Positions 46,400 through 58,000 of a stretch of 64,000 bases of DNA are shown one piece after another. The DNA is taken from NCBI RefSeq assembly GCF_943734655.1, contig NC_071355.1, forward strand, positions 98,518,949-98,582,948, in the 5' to 3' direction. The notes beneath the pieces were generated by a model, which did not search any database, was not told where the DNA came from, and worked only from the letters and a program-made list of their open reading frames with translations. Each line of letters opens with the position of its first letter. Position 1 is the first letter of the stretch. The position numbers and the translations under genes were made by a program. Source of the stretch: Sabethes cyaneus (Eukaryota; Arthropoda; Insecta; Diptera; Culicidae).

Positions 46400-47215
46400 A
46401 AAAGAACATTTTAAAACTACACCAAAAAGTAGCTAAAACTCCATGCTATTTCTGTGACGATTGTACTCCAAAGTCATACGACGAACTGGTTCATGAAGTC
46501 CATAGTTAGTGCAGTGTGAATCGACGCGTAGGAACTGTTGGTTTCTTTGAGGCCGAAGGGGACAGTATAGCTGAAGCTGCGACAGAACAGCAGGGCAGTC
46601 AAGAGCACCCAACAGGATCTTATGAGCAGTCTTGGCGAAGATATCCTTCCGTCGCTGCTCGAAAAGTGTAATCCCAACTAGCAGACAAAGTTCCTCATAA
46701 GGCGGAAGAGCATCAGGGTTTCTCCAAGGTAGCCTGCCGCAGATCTTACGTATGAAGTGTTTTTGTATTCGTTCAATGCGAAGTATCCAATAATTATGAT
46801 AAGGATCCCAAACACCACAGCTAGTCTCAAAAACGGAACGGACTAAGGAGCAGTACAAAGTACGTAGTGTGCCCGGATCAGAGAAATCTCTACCGATTCG
46901 GAAGATAGTACCATTACGCTTTGTTAATAATAAAGGTGTAATGTCTGAACGACATCTGGCTATCTAGTACAACGCCTAGATCCGTGACGTTGTTACTCCG
47001 CTGTAGAGATGCTCCGTTGATGCAGTAATCGAACACCAGAGGCTGTTTTTTACGAATGAAGCTAATAACGGTACATTTCTGAGTGCTGATAAGCATACGA
47101 TTGGAGTTGCACCATTCTACAAACAAATCAAACAATTTCTATCAATTTCTGAAGCTGCAAACAATGTGTGATGGTTTTAATTGGCAGATAAATTTTTAGA
47201 TCATCAGCGTAGCTC
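46400..47215 (-). mobile_element. Non-LTR retrotransposon C-terminal fragment
   Basis: Two frames on the minus strand: the RT palm-thumb part (46914-47135, ISTQKCTVISFIRKKQPLVF, VTDLGVVLDSQMSF) and the C-terminal tail (46433-46858, VFETSCGVWDPYHNYW, IERIQKHFIRKICGRLPW). A frameshift or gap lies between them. The general type matches Jockey/CR1-like elements and is similar in layout to 57941-59129, but at low sequence identity. Confidence 0.75.
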
Positions 47216-47234
47216 CAGGAGCTCTTCCAGGAGG

Positions 47235-48035
47235 CAACAAACTTAGTTAGCCTTACGTCTTAAGACAAAGCCTGCATAACGTAATTCCTCATTCTTCGTC
47301 TCCATACACCATTCTCTTCCACGCCGCCAAATATGGTTCTAAGCACCCGCCGTTCGAGAACTTCGAGTTTCATGCTCGTAGAGGACAACCGGTCTAATTA
47401 GTGTTTTGAACAATATGCACTTTGTACGGAGGCTCAGATTATTCGACCGCAAGTGTTTGTGGAGTTCGTCTTCCGCTGATAATACGCTTTTTAATCTCAC
47501 GAATGGTATTGTTGTCCTATATTGCCAGTGAGCCAAGGTATACGAACTCGTCGACTACCTTCTACTCATATTCGTCAATTACCATGGCTAAGCGGACTGC
47601 TTGGTCCCGCCCGCCAACATGTACTTTGTTTTAGACGTATTTATATTCATCCCAGTCTTCTCTGCTTCGCATTTTACTTTCGTGTACTGATCTTTCACTG
47701 CATCCAATCTTCTACTGACAACATTCACGTATTCGGCAAAGCAGAAAAATTGACGGATTTATTAAAAATCGTACCCCGCGATTCGATCTCCGCTCGTCTT
47801 ATAACATCTTCAAGCGCAATGTAGAATAGCAAGCATAAAGACCATCTCCTTGCCGAATTCCCCTGCGAGATTCGAATGGGTCCAACAATCCACCCGAGAT
47901 TTACACACAGTACTGGATCTTATCCATCGATAAGTCTAGTAAGTTTACCCGGAAAGCAGTGTTCGTCCAGAATTTTCCATAGCTCTTGTCGGTTTACGTT
48001 ATCATATGCGGTTTTAAAATCAATGAATGGGGCTT
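47235..48035 (-). mobile_element. RTE-like 3' fragment, minus strand
   Basis: Runs from the 3' end (ACGTCTTAAGACAAAGCCTG) through the C-terminal region and RT core to about 48035 (ATCATATGCGGTTTTAAAAT, matching the AAYD region). Several stops and indels. Truncated at its 5' side. Confidence 0.8.
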
Positions 48036-48039
48036 GGAA

Positions 48040-48575
48040 TTCGTGGTAGTTCCTGGGGATCTGCCGTAGGGCGAAGTTTTAATTTTTTTAGGCCTACCAT
48101 TCATGAGCGGCAGAGCTGTCCTGCACTCTGTCCCCATTTGCCTATTTAACTGTAGCACCTTAGACAACCAAGATTTAAAAATGTTATGCATGGGGCATTT
48201 ATAGAGTCAATGATTATCCATATGATCTAAGTATTACTCTATCTTAAGTATTTACAGCGTACTTCCAGTTCACATTGTGTGGCGTAACAAGAGCGCCCTC
48301 TGCGCGCCACTTGACCACTATAAGGCGAGATGGAACATCCACAAAACAAGCCAAGTCTCACGGCATTGCGCGGCAGATGTTAGCTCGATATGTGAGAAGA
48401 TACGATGCGGCGATATCGGGGCAGGGGTGGACCAAGTTGATTCCTTCAACATGGTTTCCACTCCCGCTGCAGAGCAAGAGCTAGTGGGCCATATTTTAGG
48501 ATATGAACGATCGATGCCAGGGTATCATTACCTGTAAAAAAGGATACCAGCTGGCGGATAGAAACGGAAGAGCTT
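48040..48575. other. Unassigned sequence
   Basis: Slightly GC-richer than the surroundings, with overlapping open frames of 70-86 codons at 48275-48537, but no recognisable motif, splice signals or element ends. Confidence 0.3.
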
Positions 48576-49585
48576 CCCAAGTAACAACGGTAGCTGAATT
48601 GCAAGAGCAATGGCTGTTTACGGGTTGGTTTAAGGCGATCAAAGCTGCATAAAGTAAGCACTCAAATGGTGTTTAAATAAGCGATGTTTAAGCTATTTTA
48701 AGTTTTTCAAACCAGTTCTCTCCCAAAAGCTGATAAAAAAGCTTAATAGCGGATTTTCTTGCTAAACAATCTGCTTCTAAACAGCCGTAAACATCAAACC
48801 GATTTACGGCTGCTTAAAGGTGTTAAAATGTAGAGTGGAAGCTTTCGTTAGGCTTACAGCTTTCAAACAACTTTAAGTCTGCTTAAGGGTGTTAAAGTGG
48901 CTTTACAAACTTCTACCAAGTTTTCATTCGGCTCACAGCACACATACTGTCAGATCATAGAATTTCGCAATTCGGCTGACAGCAAAAGTTTGTCAGTTAT
49001 CGACATTATCGACTGCTTCACGCTAGGCGGGCTAGGCTTCAGGTGTAAAGATATTCTCACTGTCTGTTCTGCAGGTGCAAATGGGGCGGATCATACGGGG
49101 CGGATCAAGATGGCGGGTTCAATTCCCGGAAAAAAGACATGCATTTTTAATTAGCTAACAACTGACTTGTACGAATGAAAGTTATTCGAAACTAAAAATA
49201 TCGCGTTCACGGCTAAATAAAAAATAGTGACGCCGTTCCACATTTTATTAAATTTTTAAAAATAGATTTTTTTGGCTGCATAAAATTTGATGAAGCGTTG
49301 ATTAAGCGACTGGAAAAGTAGATTGCAAAACTATTTCTCGTTCTAAAAATAGAATTGACAGCATTGCGCAAATTGGCTATTTAAAAGTGCAAAAAAGTTT
49401 CTATTAAGCTTCATTGCAGCTTCGAGAGCAGCTATTAATTAGCATGAAGCTTGATAAAATCACCAGATTTAGATGTTTAAGAGCTGAAAAAAGGTTTTCA
49501 TTTCTAAACCTAAACCATAGATCAGCCACAGGTTGAATAAAACCAGCTATAAAAGCGTTTGATCAGCCTGAAATTGTTACTTGGG
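48576..49585. mobile_element. 1 kb element with CCCAAGTAACAA ends
   Basis: Left CCCAAGTAACAAC and the complement of the right end CCCAAGTAACAAT. The interior contains repeated GCTTAA..GTGTTAAA words and a B-box-like GGGTTCAATTCCCGG at about 49117. No transposase. It shares only the terminal ~12 bp with the other CCCARGYAACMA elements here. Confidence 0.6.
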
Positions 49586-49711
49586 TTATGTCTTCAACAT
49601 CGATACAAAGCTAACTTAAGCGTCAACGGAAACTTTCCTTGTGTGCTTCAGAGGCTCGATGGCAGGGCTTCAAACGGGTAGCGGTCAATAAGTTTTTCGA
49701 CGTTTTGCGTT

Positions 49712-49800
49712 TGTTTATGTATGTATATGTATGTGGATGTGCGTATATGTGTGGATAATGTGTTTATGTGTGTGTGCTTGTTGCACTTGTATACACGTTC
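49712..49800 (+). repeat. GT-rich microsatellite
   Basis: Alternating TATGTATATG / GTGTGTG words over about 90 bp, not pure. Confidence 0.7.
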
Positions 49801-50494
49801 CAAACATGTGTTTAAAAGGGCGCTCATTATGTCTCAGGGAGTGCTCATTGTGCCCCACACACTGATTGATTTTCAGTTTTTGAAGCATGAATTTAAACTC
49901 CAATTTTCATCATCATATCAATCATTTTTCAATTTGCAATCAGCATACCTTTTATTATCGATATTAAATTTATGTTTTGTAATGAAGACACTTTAAAAAT
50001 TCAGTCATTTTGGATGCTTGAATCAGCCAAGTTAGGGTACCCCTAATACCGTCAGCTCTTTCCGGCACAGCCCGAAACTCAACATAGGGCTGACAAAATC
50101 GGAACATTACTGTATTATTATTTGACTGATTAAATCGAAAATAATAACTAATAAAATTGTATCCAAATACCTAAGTCTGAATTATCATTTTTAAACACTG
50201 ATTCATAATCATCAATCAGCATGTAATCTTTTACAATTGTAAGATCGACGATGTGTGAGTGATTCCTCATTGCGTTGTGTTGAATTGCTAAAAGCAATGT
50301 GTTAATATGCACGAAATGTTATATTATGTTACCAACGTTTTCGCATAATCTTTTTATTTTGAGTATATTCTTATATGAACACTATCGATGCAAACTCTGT
50401 AGCTGTAGGGGGTGGGGGGGGGCTCTGTAACTGCAAGGTTATCGAGTATGCTTTGACAAGCGAATGGTTGTGGGCTCGAATCTTAGTAGAATCA

Positions 50495-50991
50495 CCCAAG
50501 TAACCATAAGCATTAACTAAAAACCGTATATGAGGAATAAATCAGCATTCGTAGTGCCAAACTATTGTATATCAGCAATCTTATTGCTTATAAAACTCCG
50601 ATATTTTTACGATACGTCGATAATGTAAACCAAATGGCGTTTAGATTAAGATTTTTTTACAAACATCCATAGCGTTTTCTTGTGGCATAGCATTCTAATA
50701 ACCCGCTATTTCGCCTTTTTAGCATTATATGAGTTCTACAGAGGTGTATAAAGCATAATAAGCTTTTAATCAGAGTTCTGTGTGTAAATAACAATGTTAT
50801 TAAAAGACTAATGTGTAGTGCTTAGCATTGGCGGAACTAGAGGGGGGCTAAGCCCCCCCTAGGAGAGATTTAGCCCCCCCTAGAAAAATTGACTTGGCTG
50901 TCCAATAAAACGGTCGAAAAAAAATTCTAGGGCTATAGCCCCCCCTAGAAATGAGCGCTAGTTCCGCCAATGGTGCTTAGTGGTTACTTGG
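50495..50991. mobile_element. CCCAAGTAACC element hosting a hAT-type MITE
   Basis: Left CCCAAGTAACCATAAGCATT, right the complement of TCCAAGTAACCACTAAGCAC. Its original size was about 342 bp; 50826-50972 plus its 8 bp TSD is a later insertion. Confidence 0.7.
50826..50972. mobile_element. 147 bp hAT-type MITE with 8 bp TSD
   Basis: Inverted ends CATTGGCGGAACTAG / CTAGTTCCGCCAATG and perfect 8 bp duplications GTGCTTAG (50818-50825, 50973-50980). The inner TAGCCCCCCCTA / TAGGGGGGGCTA motifs are also symmetric. The CAnTGGCGGA start is typical of hAT-family ends. Confidence 0.85.
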
Positions 50992-51540
50992 ACAGATCAT
51001 TTGATGTAAAAGTGACTTTAGCATGGGTTTATTCTCAGGCCCCTCATCACCCTTCCCTTATGCTGAATTCTAAGTTATCCTGATGAAGCCTATTGACAGT
51101 GCAAAAATGTAACTCTCTTATACTTAAATGCACTGGTAGCTTATCAGGTAGCGCCAGGGATGGCTATAATTGGGGGACAGTACTGTCATGTGGAACGAGG
51201 TGTGTAAAGTAGACTAAGCATTGAAGGAAGGGTAAACCCCAATACACACAAGCACGCATAAAAATTTATAAGCTTGTCGTTCACTCAATAGCGATAATAG
51301 CAAAAAAGATATGCGGCGCAGGTTACAGCAAACACCCGGGCGACATTACAATAGATCTACAGATTGGTCGCAGTAATGACTCCACACAACAACAAAAAAT
51401 CAATGCAAACGATCGAACGTAAGAAAAGGTTGCGCAGTTTTATAAACATACTTGCTGATTACCCGATCTTACTCGGGGCCCCTTTACCTCTCAGCCACTT
51501 GTACATCTGTTATTGTAACGAAAATTCCCATAATACAAAA
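50992..51540. other. Intergenic DNA
   Basis: No gene, RNA or element ends seen. Confidence 0.35.
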
Positions 51541-52400
51541 AAACAAAACCCTTTTTTAATTTTAATGTGTCTACTCTCTTTATCAGTTTCCCTCATGTTG
51601 TCCCCCAGCCACTTCTAAATCTGACTTCTTCCCGGCAATCCCTATAAATAGACAAAAAACCGTTTCTGAACCTTCCCTTTGTTAATGGCCACCCTATCCC
51701 CCTTTCAGGTATTCAGCAACTTGTTCAACTACTATCATTTCAATTGCAAGAGAAACGCGCCCCTTTACCTATTTGAACCTTTCTTTCCCCTTGTAAGAGA
51801 CCATCTCCCGCCTTTGTCAACCCCCCTGCGCTGATTCTTTTATGCCAAAATACATGTGTTTGACAAACGACGTTGAATGAAAAACAGTCCAGAAGTTCCG
51901 GAGCTACGGTGAAACATACATTCATACTCACGTTCTTCGTCTCCCTACTTATCGATTCTTTCCCAGTCAGCTCCCTCTTCTGTCACGTAGCTAATTAGGC
52001 ATTGGTTTGCTCTATGACAATCACTATAATGGAAACTAAATAAAGGTCTTTTTTACCATTATTCCTCTTCGGTGGAAGCCCCTCTTTTCTCAGTTATTTG
52101 CACAACTGCAATCGGTTTAAATGCAAGAGAAACGCATCCCCTTCTACTTAGCCCCTTATTAGGGCCCTCTTTTTGGAGACCTTCCAGTGGTGTTCCCCTT
52201 ATGTCAAGAAACATGTATGCCAAGTTTGATGAAGAACCGTCCAGGCATTTCGGAGTTATGGCCTTCCCCTGTTACGAACACCCCCCAGTACTGATTCTCT
52301 TATATCAAGGAATATGTGTGCCAAGTTTGGTGGAGATCGGTCAAGGCGTTCAGGCGTTATGGTGGAACATACAAACAAACTCACGCTCCCTTTAATATAC
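51540..52400 (+). repeat. Degenerate unit repeat, second composite family
   Basis: Blocks sharing AATTGCAAGAGAAACGC (51739-) / AATGCAAGAGAAACGCAT (52121-), ATACATGTGTTTGAC/ACATGTATGCCAAGTTTG/ATATGTGTGCCAAGTTTG, and GGAGCTACGG/GGAGTTATGG/GGCGTTATGG, ending in GGTGGAACATACAAACAAAC. The layout recalls RepA (imprecise repeated blocks and a fixed tail), but the sequences are different. Confidence 0.55.
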
Positions 52401-52404
52401 AGGG

Positions 52405-52745
52405 TGTTAGGCAGCTTAGTGCAGATATTTCAGGAGGTGATAGAGGACCATATTTGACGAATAAAATCCTTCTAAGCATATGTCGACCAACATTTGAAAA
52501 GGGCGGTTAAGCCAAACGTCAAACAGACCGAGAAAGAGTTATTTTTTGCTGGAGCAGCATAGGAAAATTAACTCTCACTCGTTCTGTTTGACAGTTGGCT
52601 TATCCGCCCTTTTCAAATGTTGGTCGACATATGGTCAAATCTCAATCGTTACGGAGTTATTAAGCAATTTTAATTTTCGGTTCTGTTTGCCTTCAATTAG
52701 CGCTGGTACAAAAACTATGTTAACTAGCTCAATTCTGTTACTTTG
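52405..52745 (+). repeat. Repeat also found inverted at 59640-59815
   Basis: TGTTAGGCAGCTTAGTGCAG, TTTCAGGAGGTGATAGAGGA and, past the insertion, AATCTCAATCGTTACGGAGT, TTAGCGCTGGTACAAAAA align with the reverse complement of 59640-59815. This copy contains the 157 bp palindrome at 52477-52633; the other copy does not. Confidence 0.75.
52477..52633. mobile_element. 157 bp TCGACC palindrome, intact
   Basis: TGTCGACCAACATTTGAAAA and its complement at 52612-52631 form the ends; CATATG occurs at both borders. The homologous site at about 59730-59735 has one CATATG, so CATATG (or the TA or ATAT inside it) is the duplicated target. The arms extend almost to the centre (TATTTTTTGCTGGAGCAGCA). Confidence 0.85.
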
Positions 52746-52749
52746 CTCT

Positions 52750-53140
52750 TAAATCTCCTCCTTAAATTGCTCTTAAATCTCCTACTTCATGTAATTTGGT
52801 AACTTTTTAGAAGCAAAAAGCATTGAATTAAGAGTTTCTCAAGGCTTTTTTTCAAATTTCTGCTAAAAACGTGTGGTAAAACTGATAACTTTTATTCATC
52901 AATTTGAAGCTCTAGTATCGTTCTATAATTTGTTCTTTGACGTGAAACGCCTAAAGGGTGTCCCACATCAAATTGCACCACAGAAGAAACGCTATAGAAA
53001 ATTACCTAATTGACCGATCCTTTTTAAACTTTCGGACAACAAAATATAACCCATTAGTAAGCTTTTGGCATATTTGTTTCATTTAAATTCAATACCATAA
53101 CCGTATGCTCGCACCTTACGCTTAACTCCACTCAAAAAGT
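52750..53140. other. Intergenic DNA
   Basis: Nothing recognised; a short duplicated phrase (CTCTTAAATCTCCT twice, 52746-52785) is the only repeat noted. Confidence 0.35.
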
Positions 53141-54078
53141 TTGCAAGCCCCCCAGTGGGCGGCGCTTCCGACGGCGGGTCACCGGCAACACTCGCGACCG
53201 TCTCGTCCTGAATGAACTAGTGTTACTATAGATAGTTTTTGTGGTCTTGTATTGACTAATGTTTTATGGAAGAGTCTCGAATTTCTCGAGTTCGATTAGT
53301 TTTTGAGTTTCGCAAAAATTTCTGTTTTATTTGTATGAGAGTCCATATCCCCCTACCACAGGGGTGAGAGGTCTCTAACTATCGTAAAATAAATTCAAGA
53401 CTCCAAAATCTCCCACATGCCAAATTTGGTTCCATTTGCTTGATTAGTTCTCAAGTTATAAGGAAATTTGAATTTCATTTGTATGGGAGCTCCCCTCTTA
53501 AAAGGGGAAGGGGTCGTAATTCACCATAGAAAAAATTTCTGCCATCTAAAACTCCCACATGCCAAATTTGGTTCCATTTGATTGATTAGCGCTCGAGATA
53601 AGAGGAAATTTGCATTTCATTTGTATGGAAGCCCACCCTCTTAAAGGGGAGATGGGCCATAACTCGCTTTCTAAAGAAGAGAGGGGTCTCAATTCACCAT
53701 AAAAAAAATCTTGCGTCCAAAACCACTTACATGTCAAATTTGGTTCCATTTGCTTGATTAGTTCTCGAGTTATGAGGAAATTTGCATTTCATTTGTATAG
53801 GAGCCCCCCTTCTTAAAGTGAGGAGGGGTCCCAATTCATCATAGAAAAAATTTTTGTCTCCAAAAACACCCACGTGTCAAATTTGGTTCCATTTGCTTGA
53901 TTAGTTCTCGAGTTATGAGGAAATTTGTATTTCGTTTGTATAGAAGCCCCCCCTCTTAAAGTGGGGAGGGGTTCTAATTCACCATAGAAAATATTCATGC
54001 CCTAGAAAACTTTCACATGCCAAATTTGGTTCCATTTGCTTGATTAATTCTCGAGTTATGAGGAAATTTGCATTTCAT

Positions 54079-54092
54079 TTGTATAGGAGCCC
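54079..54092 (+). repeat. TSD of RTE-like element, left
   Basis: TTGTATAGGAGCCC, repeated exactly at 57360-57373. It is part of the RepA unit into which the element inserted. Confidence 0.85.
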
Positions 54093-57000
54093 TTGTGCAC
54101 TGGGCATAAAATAGACCCCACAGTGGTTCATAGCCTCTTACCTAGCAACTCCTACCCCAACCTCCTCGTGGTACCAGCCGGGATACGAGCAACCTCGGGT
54201 GGAGATCGGGTAACCAACCCCGGTGGAAACCAAGGTCGTATGCTGACCGGGGGGGAGGGCTCCTTCGAGCTACGTTGGCCCTCCGGCGATACTGTGGGGT
54301 TGGTTGCGGGCTTTGCAAGCCTGAACCACTAAAAAAACCAAAGCAATGGACTCCGTAAGTAATAATAATAACTCTAATCGGAACAATCGGCAAAGACCCA
54401 GGCGACGAAAACGGACTAACGATTGGAAATTAGGAACATGGAACTGTCGGTCTCTAAATTTCCTCGGAAGTACCCACGTGCTTTCTAAAGAAGTGAAGAG
54501 CCGCAAGTTCGACATCGTAGCGCTGCAGGAGGTATGCTGGAAAGGAACGATGGTACGTACGTATAGAGATGGTCATACCATCTACCAGAGCTGCGGCAAT
54601 ACACACGAGCTGGGCACAGCTTTTATAGTGATGGGCGAGATGCAGAAGCGGGTGATCGGGTGGTGGCCGATCAACCCCCGAATGTGCAGATTAAGAATCA
54701 AGGGCCGATTCTTCAATATAAGCATAATTAACGTGCACAGCCCTCACCTCGGAAGTACCGATGATGACAAAGACGAATTCTACGCGCAGTTGGAGCGTGA
54801 ATACGACCGCTGCCCAAGACATGATGTCAAAATTATCATCGGGGACTGTAATGCTCAGGTTGGTCAGGAGGAGGAATTCAAACCGGTGATTGGACGGTTC
54901 AGCGCTCACCCGCAAACGAACGAAAACGGCCTAAGACTTGTCGACTTCGCCGCCTCCAAGAACATGGCCATACGTAGTACCTTCTTCCAGCATAACCTCT
55001 ACCATCGGTACACCTGGAGATCACCCAACCAAACAGAATCACAAATCGACCACGTTCTGATAGATGGTCGGCACTTTTCAGACATTATCGACGTCAGAAC
55101 CTATCCGGGCGCTAACATTGATTCGGACCACTACCTAGTGATGGTAAGGATACGTCAAAAACTATCGGTTGTGAACAACATACGATACCGCCGCCCGCCA
55201 CGGTATAATCTAGCGCGACTGAAGCAACCAGAGGTCGCCGAAAACTACGCGTTATCTCTCGAAACCGCGCTGCCGGAAGAGGGAGAGCTGGATGAAGCCC
55301 CTCTTGAAGACTGTTGGAATGCCGTGAAAACAGCCATTAACAGCGTAGCGGAGAACGTCCTAGGCAGTGTGGCACCGAATCGACGTAACGAATGGTTTGA
55401 CGAGGAATGCCAGCAGATATTGAATGAGAAGAACGCAGCGCGGGTACAAATGCTGCGTAGAGCCACCCGTCAGAATGTGGAGCGATACAAACAGAAGCGG
55501 AGGCAGCAAACCCGACTCTTCAAGGAAAAGAAGCGCCACCAAGAGGAGAAGGAGTGCGAAGAACTCGAACAGCTGTACCGCTTTCACGACACACGGAAGT
55601 TCTATCAGAAACTCAACGGATCTCGCAAAGGCTTCGTGCCGCGGGCCGAAATGTGCAGAGATAAAGATGGAGGTATCTTGACTGATGACCGTGCGGTGAT
55701 CGAAAGGTGGAAGCAGCACTACGATGAACACCTGAATGGCGTGCAGGCGGAAGACCATGATAGCGGAGGAAGTGACCACATTGGTGCAGCAAGCGACGAA
55801 GATGTGCCACCCCCATCGATAAGGGAAGTTAAAGAAGCCATCCAGCGGCTGAAGAACAACAAAGCAGCGGGAAAGGATGGCATTGGAGCGGAACTTATTA
55901 AAATGGGCCCGGACAAGTTGGCCGGCTGTCTGCATCAATTGATTGTCAAGATTTGGGATACGGAACGACTACCGGAGGAGTGGAAAGACGGGGTTATCTG
56001 CCCTATCTACAAGAAAGGTGATAAGCTGGATTGTGAGAACTACCGAGCCATCACTATCCTGAATGCCGCCTACAAAGTGCTGTCCCAAGTCCTCTTTCAT
56101 CGACTATCGCCAATAGCCAATAGATTTGTGGGAAGTTACCAGGCCGGCTTCATGGAGGGTCGGTCTACAACAGACCAAATCTTCACCCTGCGGCAGATCC
56201 TCCAGAAGTGCCGCGAATTCCGAGTCCCCACGCACCACCTGTTCATCGATTTCAAAGCCGCATATGATAGCGTAAACCGACAAGAGCTATGGAAAATTTT
56301 GGACGAAAACGGCTTTCCGGGTAAGCTTACCAGACTTATCATGGCTACGATGGATGGGATCCAGTGCTGTGTGAGAATCTCGGGTGGATTGTCGGACCCA
56401 TTCGAATCTCGCAGGGGACTTCGACAAGGAGATGGTCTTTCCTGCCTGCTATTCAACATTGCGCTTGAAGGTGTTATAAGGCGAGCGGCGATCGAAATGC
56501 GGGGCACGATTTTCAACAAATCCAGTCAATTTATCTGCTTTGCTGACGACGTGGATGCTGTCGGCAGAACATTTGAGGCGGTGGAAGATCAGTACACCAG
56601 ACTGAAACGCGAAGCAGAGAAGATTGGATTGCAGATAAATACGTCTAAAACGAAGTATATGCTGGCGGGCGGGACCGAGCGCGACAGGGCTCGCTTGGGC
56701 AGCACCGTGGTAATCGACGGGATGAGTTCGAGGTAGTCGACGAGTTCGTATACCTTGGCTCGCTGGCAACAGAGGACAACAATACCAGCCGTGAGATTAA
56801 AAGACGTATTATCAGCGGAAGTCGGGCCTACTACGGACTCCACAAACACTTGCGGTCGAACAATCTGAGCCCCCGTACAAAGTGCACACTGTACAAAACG
56901 CTAATTAGACCGGTTGTCCTCTACGGGCACGAAACGTGGACATTGCTAGAAGAGGACCTACGAGCACTCGGAGTTTTCGAACGGCGGGTGCTAAGAACCA

Positions 57001-57359
57001 TCTTTGGCGGAGTGCAAGAGAACGGTGTATGGAGGCGAAGAATGAACCACGAGCTCGCGCGTCTCTACGGCGAACCAAGTATTCAGAAAGTGGTTAAAGC
57101 TGGACGGATACGTTGGGCAGGACATGTTGCTAGAATGCCGGACAACTATCCTGCAAAAATGGTTTTCGCATCAAATCCGGTAGGAACAAGACGAAGAGGG
57201 GCACAGCGAGCGAGGTGGCAAGACCAGGTGGAGCGAGATCTGGCGAGCACTGGGTGCCCGCGGAACTGGAGATCAGTTGCCATGGACCGAAACAGATGGA
57301 GAAATTATACTGCGCAGGCCTTGTCATAAGACGTTAGGCCAATTAAGTAAGTAAGTAAG
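54093..57359 (+). mobile_element. RTE-like non-LTR retrotransposon, near full length
   Basis: 3,267 bp between 14 bp TSDs. The leader carries AACCCCGGTGGAAACCAAGG, the single ORF region follows, and the 3' end is a very short UTR plus (TAAG)n tail (GCCAATTAAGTAAGTAAGTA). One ORF with endonuclease then RT, a tiny 3' UTR and a simple-repeat tail are RTE-clade traits; JAM1 of Aedes is a known RTE. Compared with the 60.3 kb copy, its 5' end is missing about 35 bp. Confidence 0.85.
54346..57329 (+). pseudogene. Endonuclease-RT polyprotein, one frameshift
   Basis: The frame from 54346 runs 796 residues to 56736 and then continues in another frame to 57329. Domains: apurinic-type (EEP) endonuclease at residues 28-250 (GTWNCRSL, VALQEVCW, SQIDHVLIDGR, DSDHYLVM), a basic coiled linker (about 350-420), and reverse transcriptase at about 490-770 (NAAYKVLSQVLFHRLSPI, HHLFIDFKAAYDSV, GLRQGDGLSCLLFNIALEGV, FADD at 732-735). 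The C-terminal region includes IRWAGHVARMPDNYPAKMVF. At 56718-56726 the sequence reads GACGGGATGAG, where copies at 36463 and 60.95 kb predict a fourth G; that single deletion causes the shift. GDCNAQ in the endonuclease replaces the usual GDFNAQ. Otherwise the coding sequence is intact, so the copy is young. Confidence 0.85.
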
Positions 57360-57940
57360 TTGTATAGGAGCCCCCCTTCCTAAAGTGGGGAGGGGTCCCA
57401 ATTCATCATAGAAAAAAATTTTGTCTCCAAAAACACCCACGTGCCAAATTTTGTTCCATTTGCTTGATTAGTTCTCGAGTTATGAGGAAATTTGTATTTC
57501 GTTTGTAAAGGAGCCCCCCCTCTTAAAGTGGGGAGGGGTCCTTATTCACCATAGAAAATATTCTTGCCCTCGAAAACTTTCACATGCCAAATTTTGTTCC
57601 ATTTGCTTGATTAGTTCGTCAGTTATGAGGAAATTTGTATTTCATGTGTATAGGATCCCCCCTCCTAAAACGGGAAGGGGTCCCAATTCATCATAGAGAA
57701 AAATTTTGTCTCCAAAAACACCCACATGCCAAATTTGGTTCCATTTGCTTAATTACTTCTCGAGTTATGAGGAAAATTGTGTTTCTTTGGTACAGCAGCC
57801 CCCCCTCTTAAAGTGGGGAGGGGTCCTAATTTACTATAGAAAATATTCTTGCCCCCGAAAACCTTCACATGCCAAATTTGGTTCCATTTGCTTGATTAGT
57901 TCTCGAGTTATGAGGAAATTTGTATGAAAGCCCCCCTTTT

Positions 57941-57942
57941 GT

Positions 57943-57993
<51 letters not shown>

Positions 57994-58000
57994 TTTGCAG
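57941..58000. repeat. (TTTA)n microsatellite
   Basis: About 14 copies of TTTA, serving as the 3' tail of the minus-strand retrotransposon. Confidence 0.9.

Noticed and set aside
48275..48537. Plus frames of 69 and 86 codons
   Set aside because: The two frames overlap each other, neither has recognisable motifs or splice sites; left unassigned.
50840..50945. C-rich motif TAGCCCCCCCTA as a regulatory site
   Set aside because: It is symmetric within a hAT-type MITE that has clear ends and an 8 bp TSD.
55360..55938. Minus-strand 192-codon frame
   Set aside because: Antisense shadow of the RTE-like reverse transcriptase ORF.
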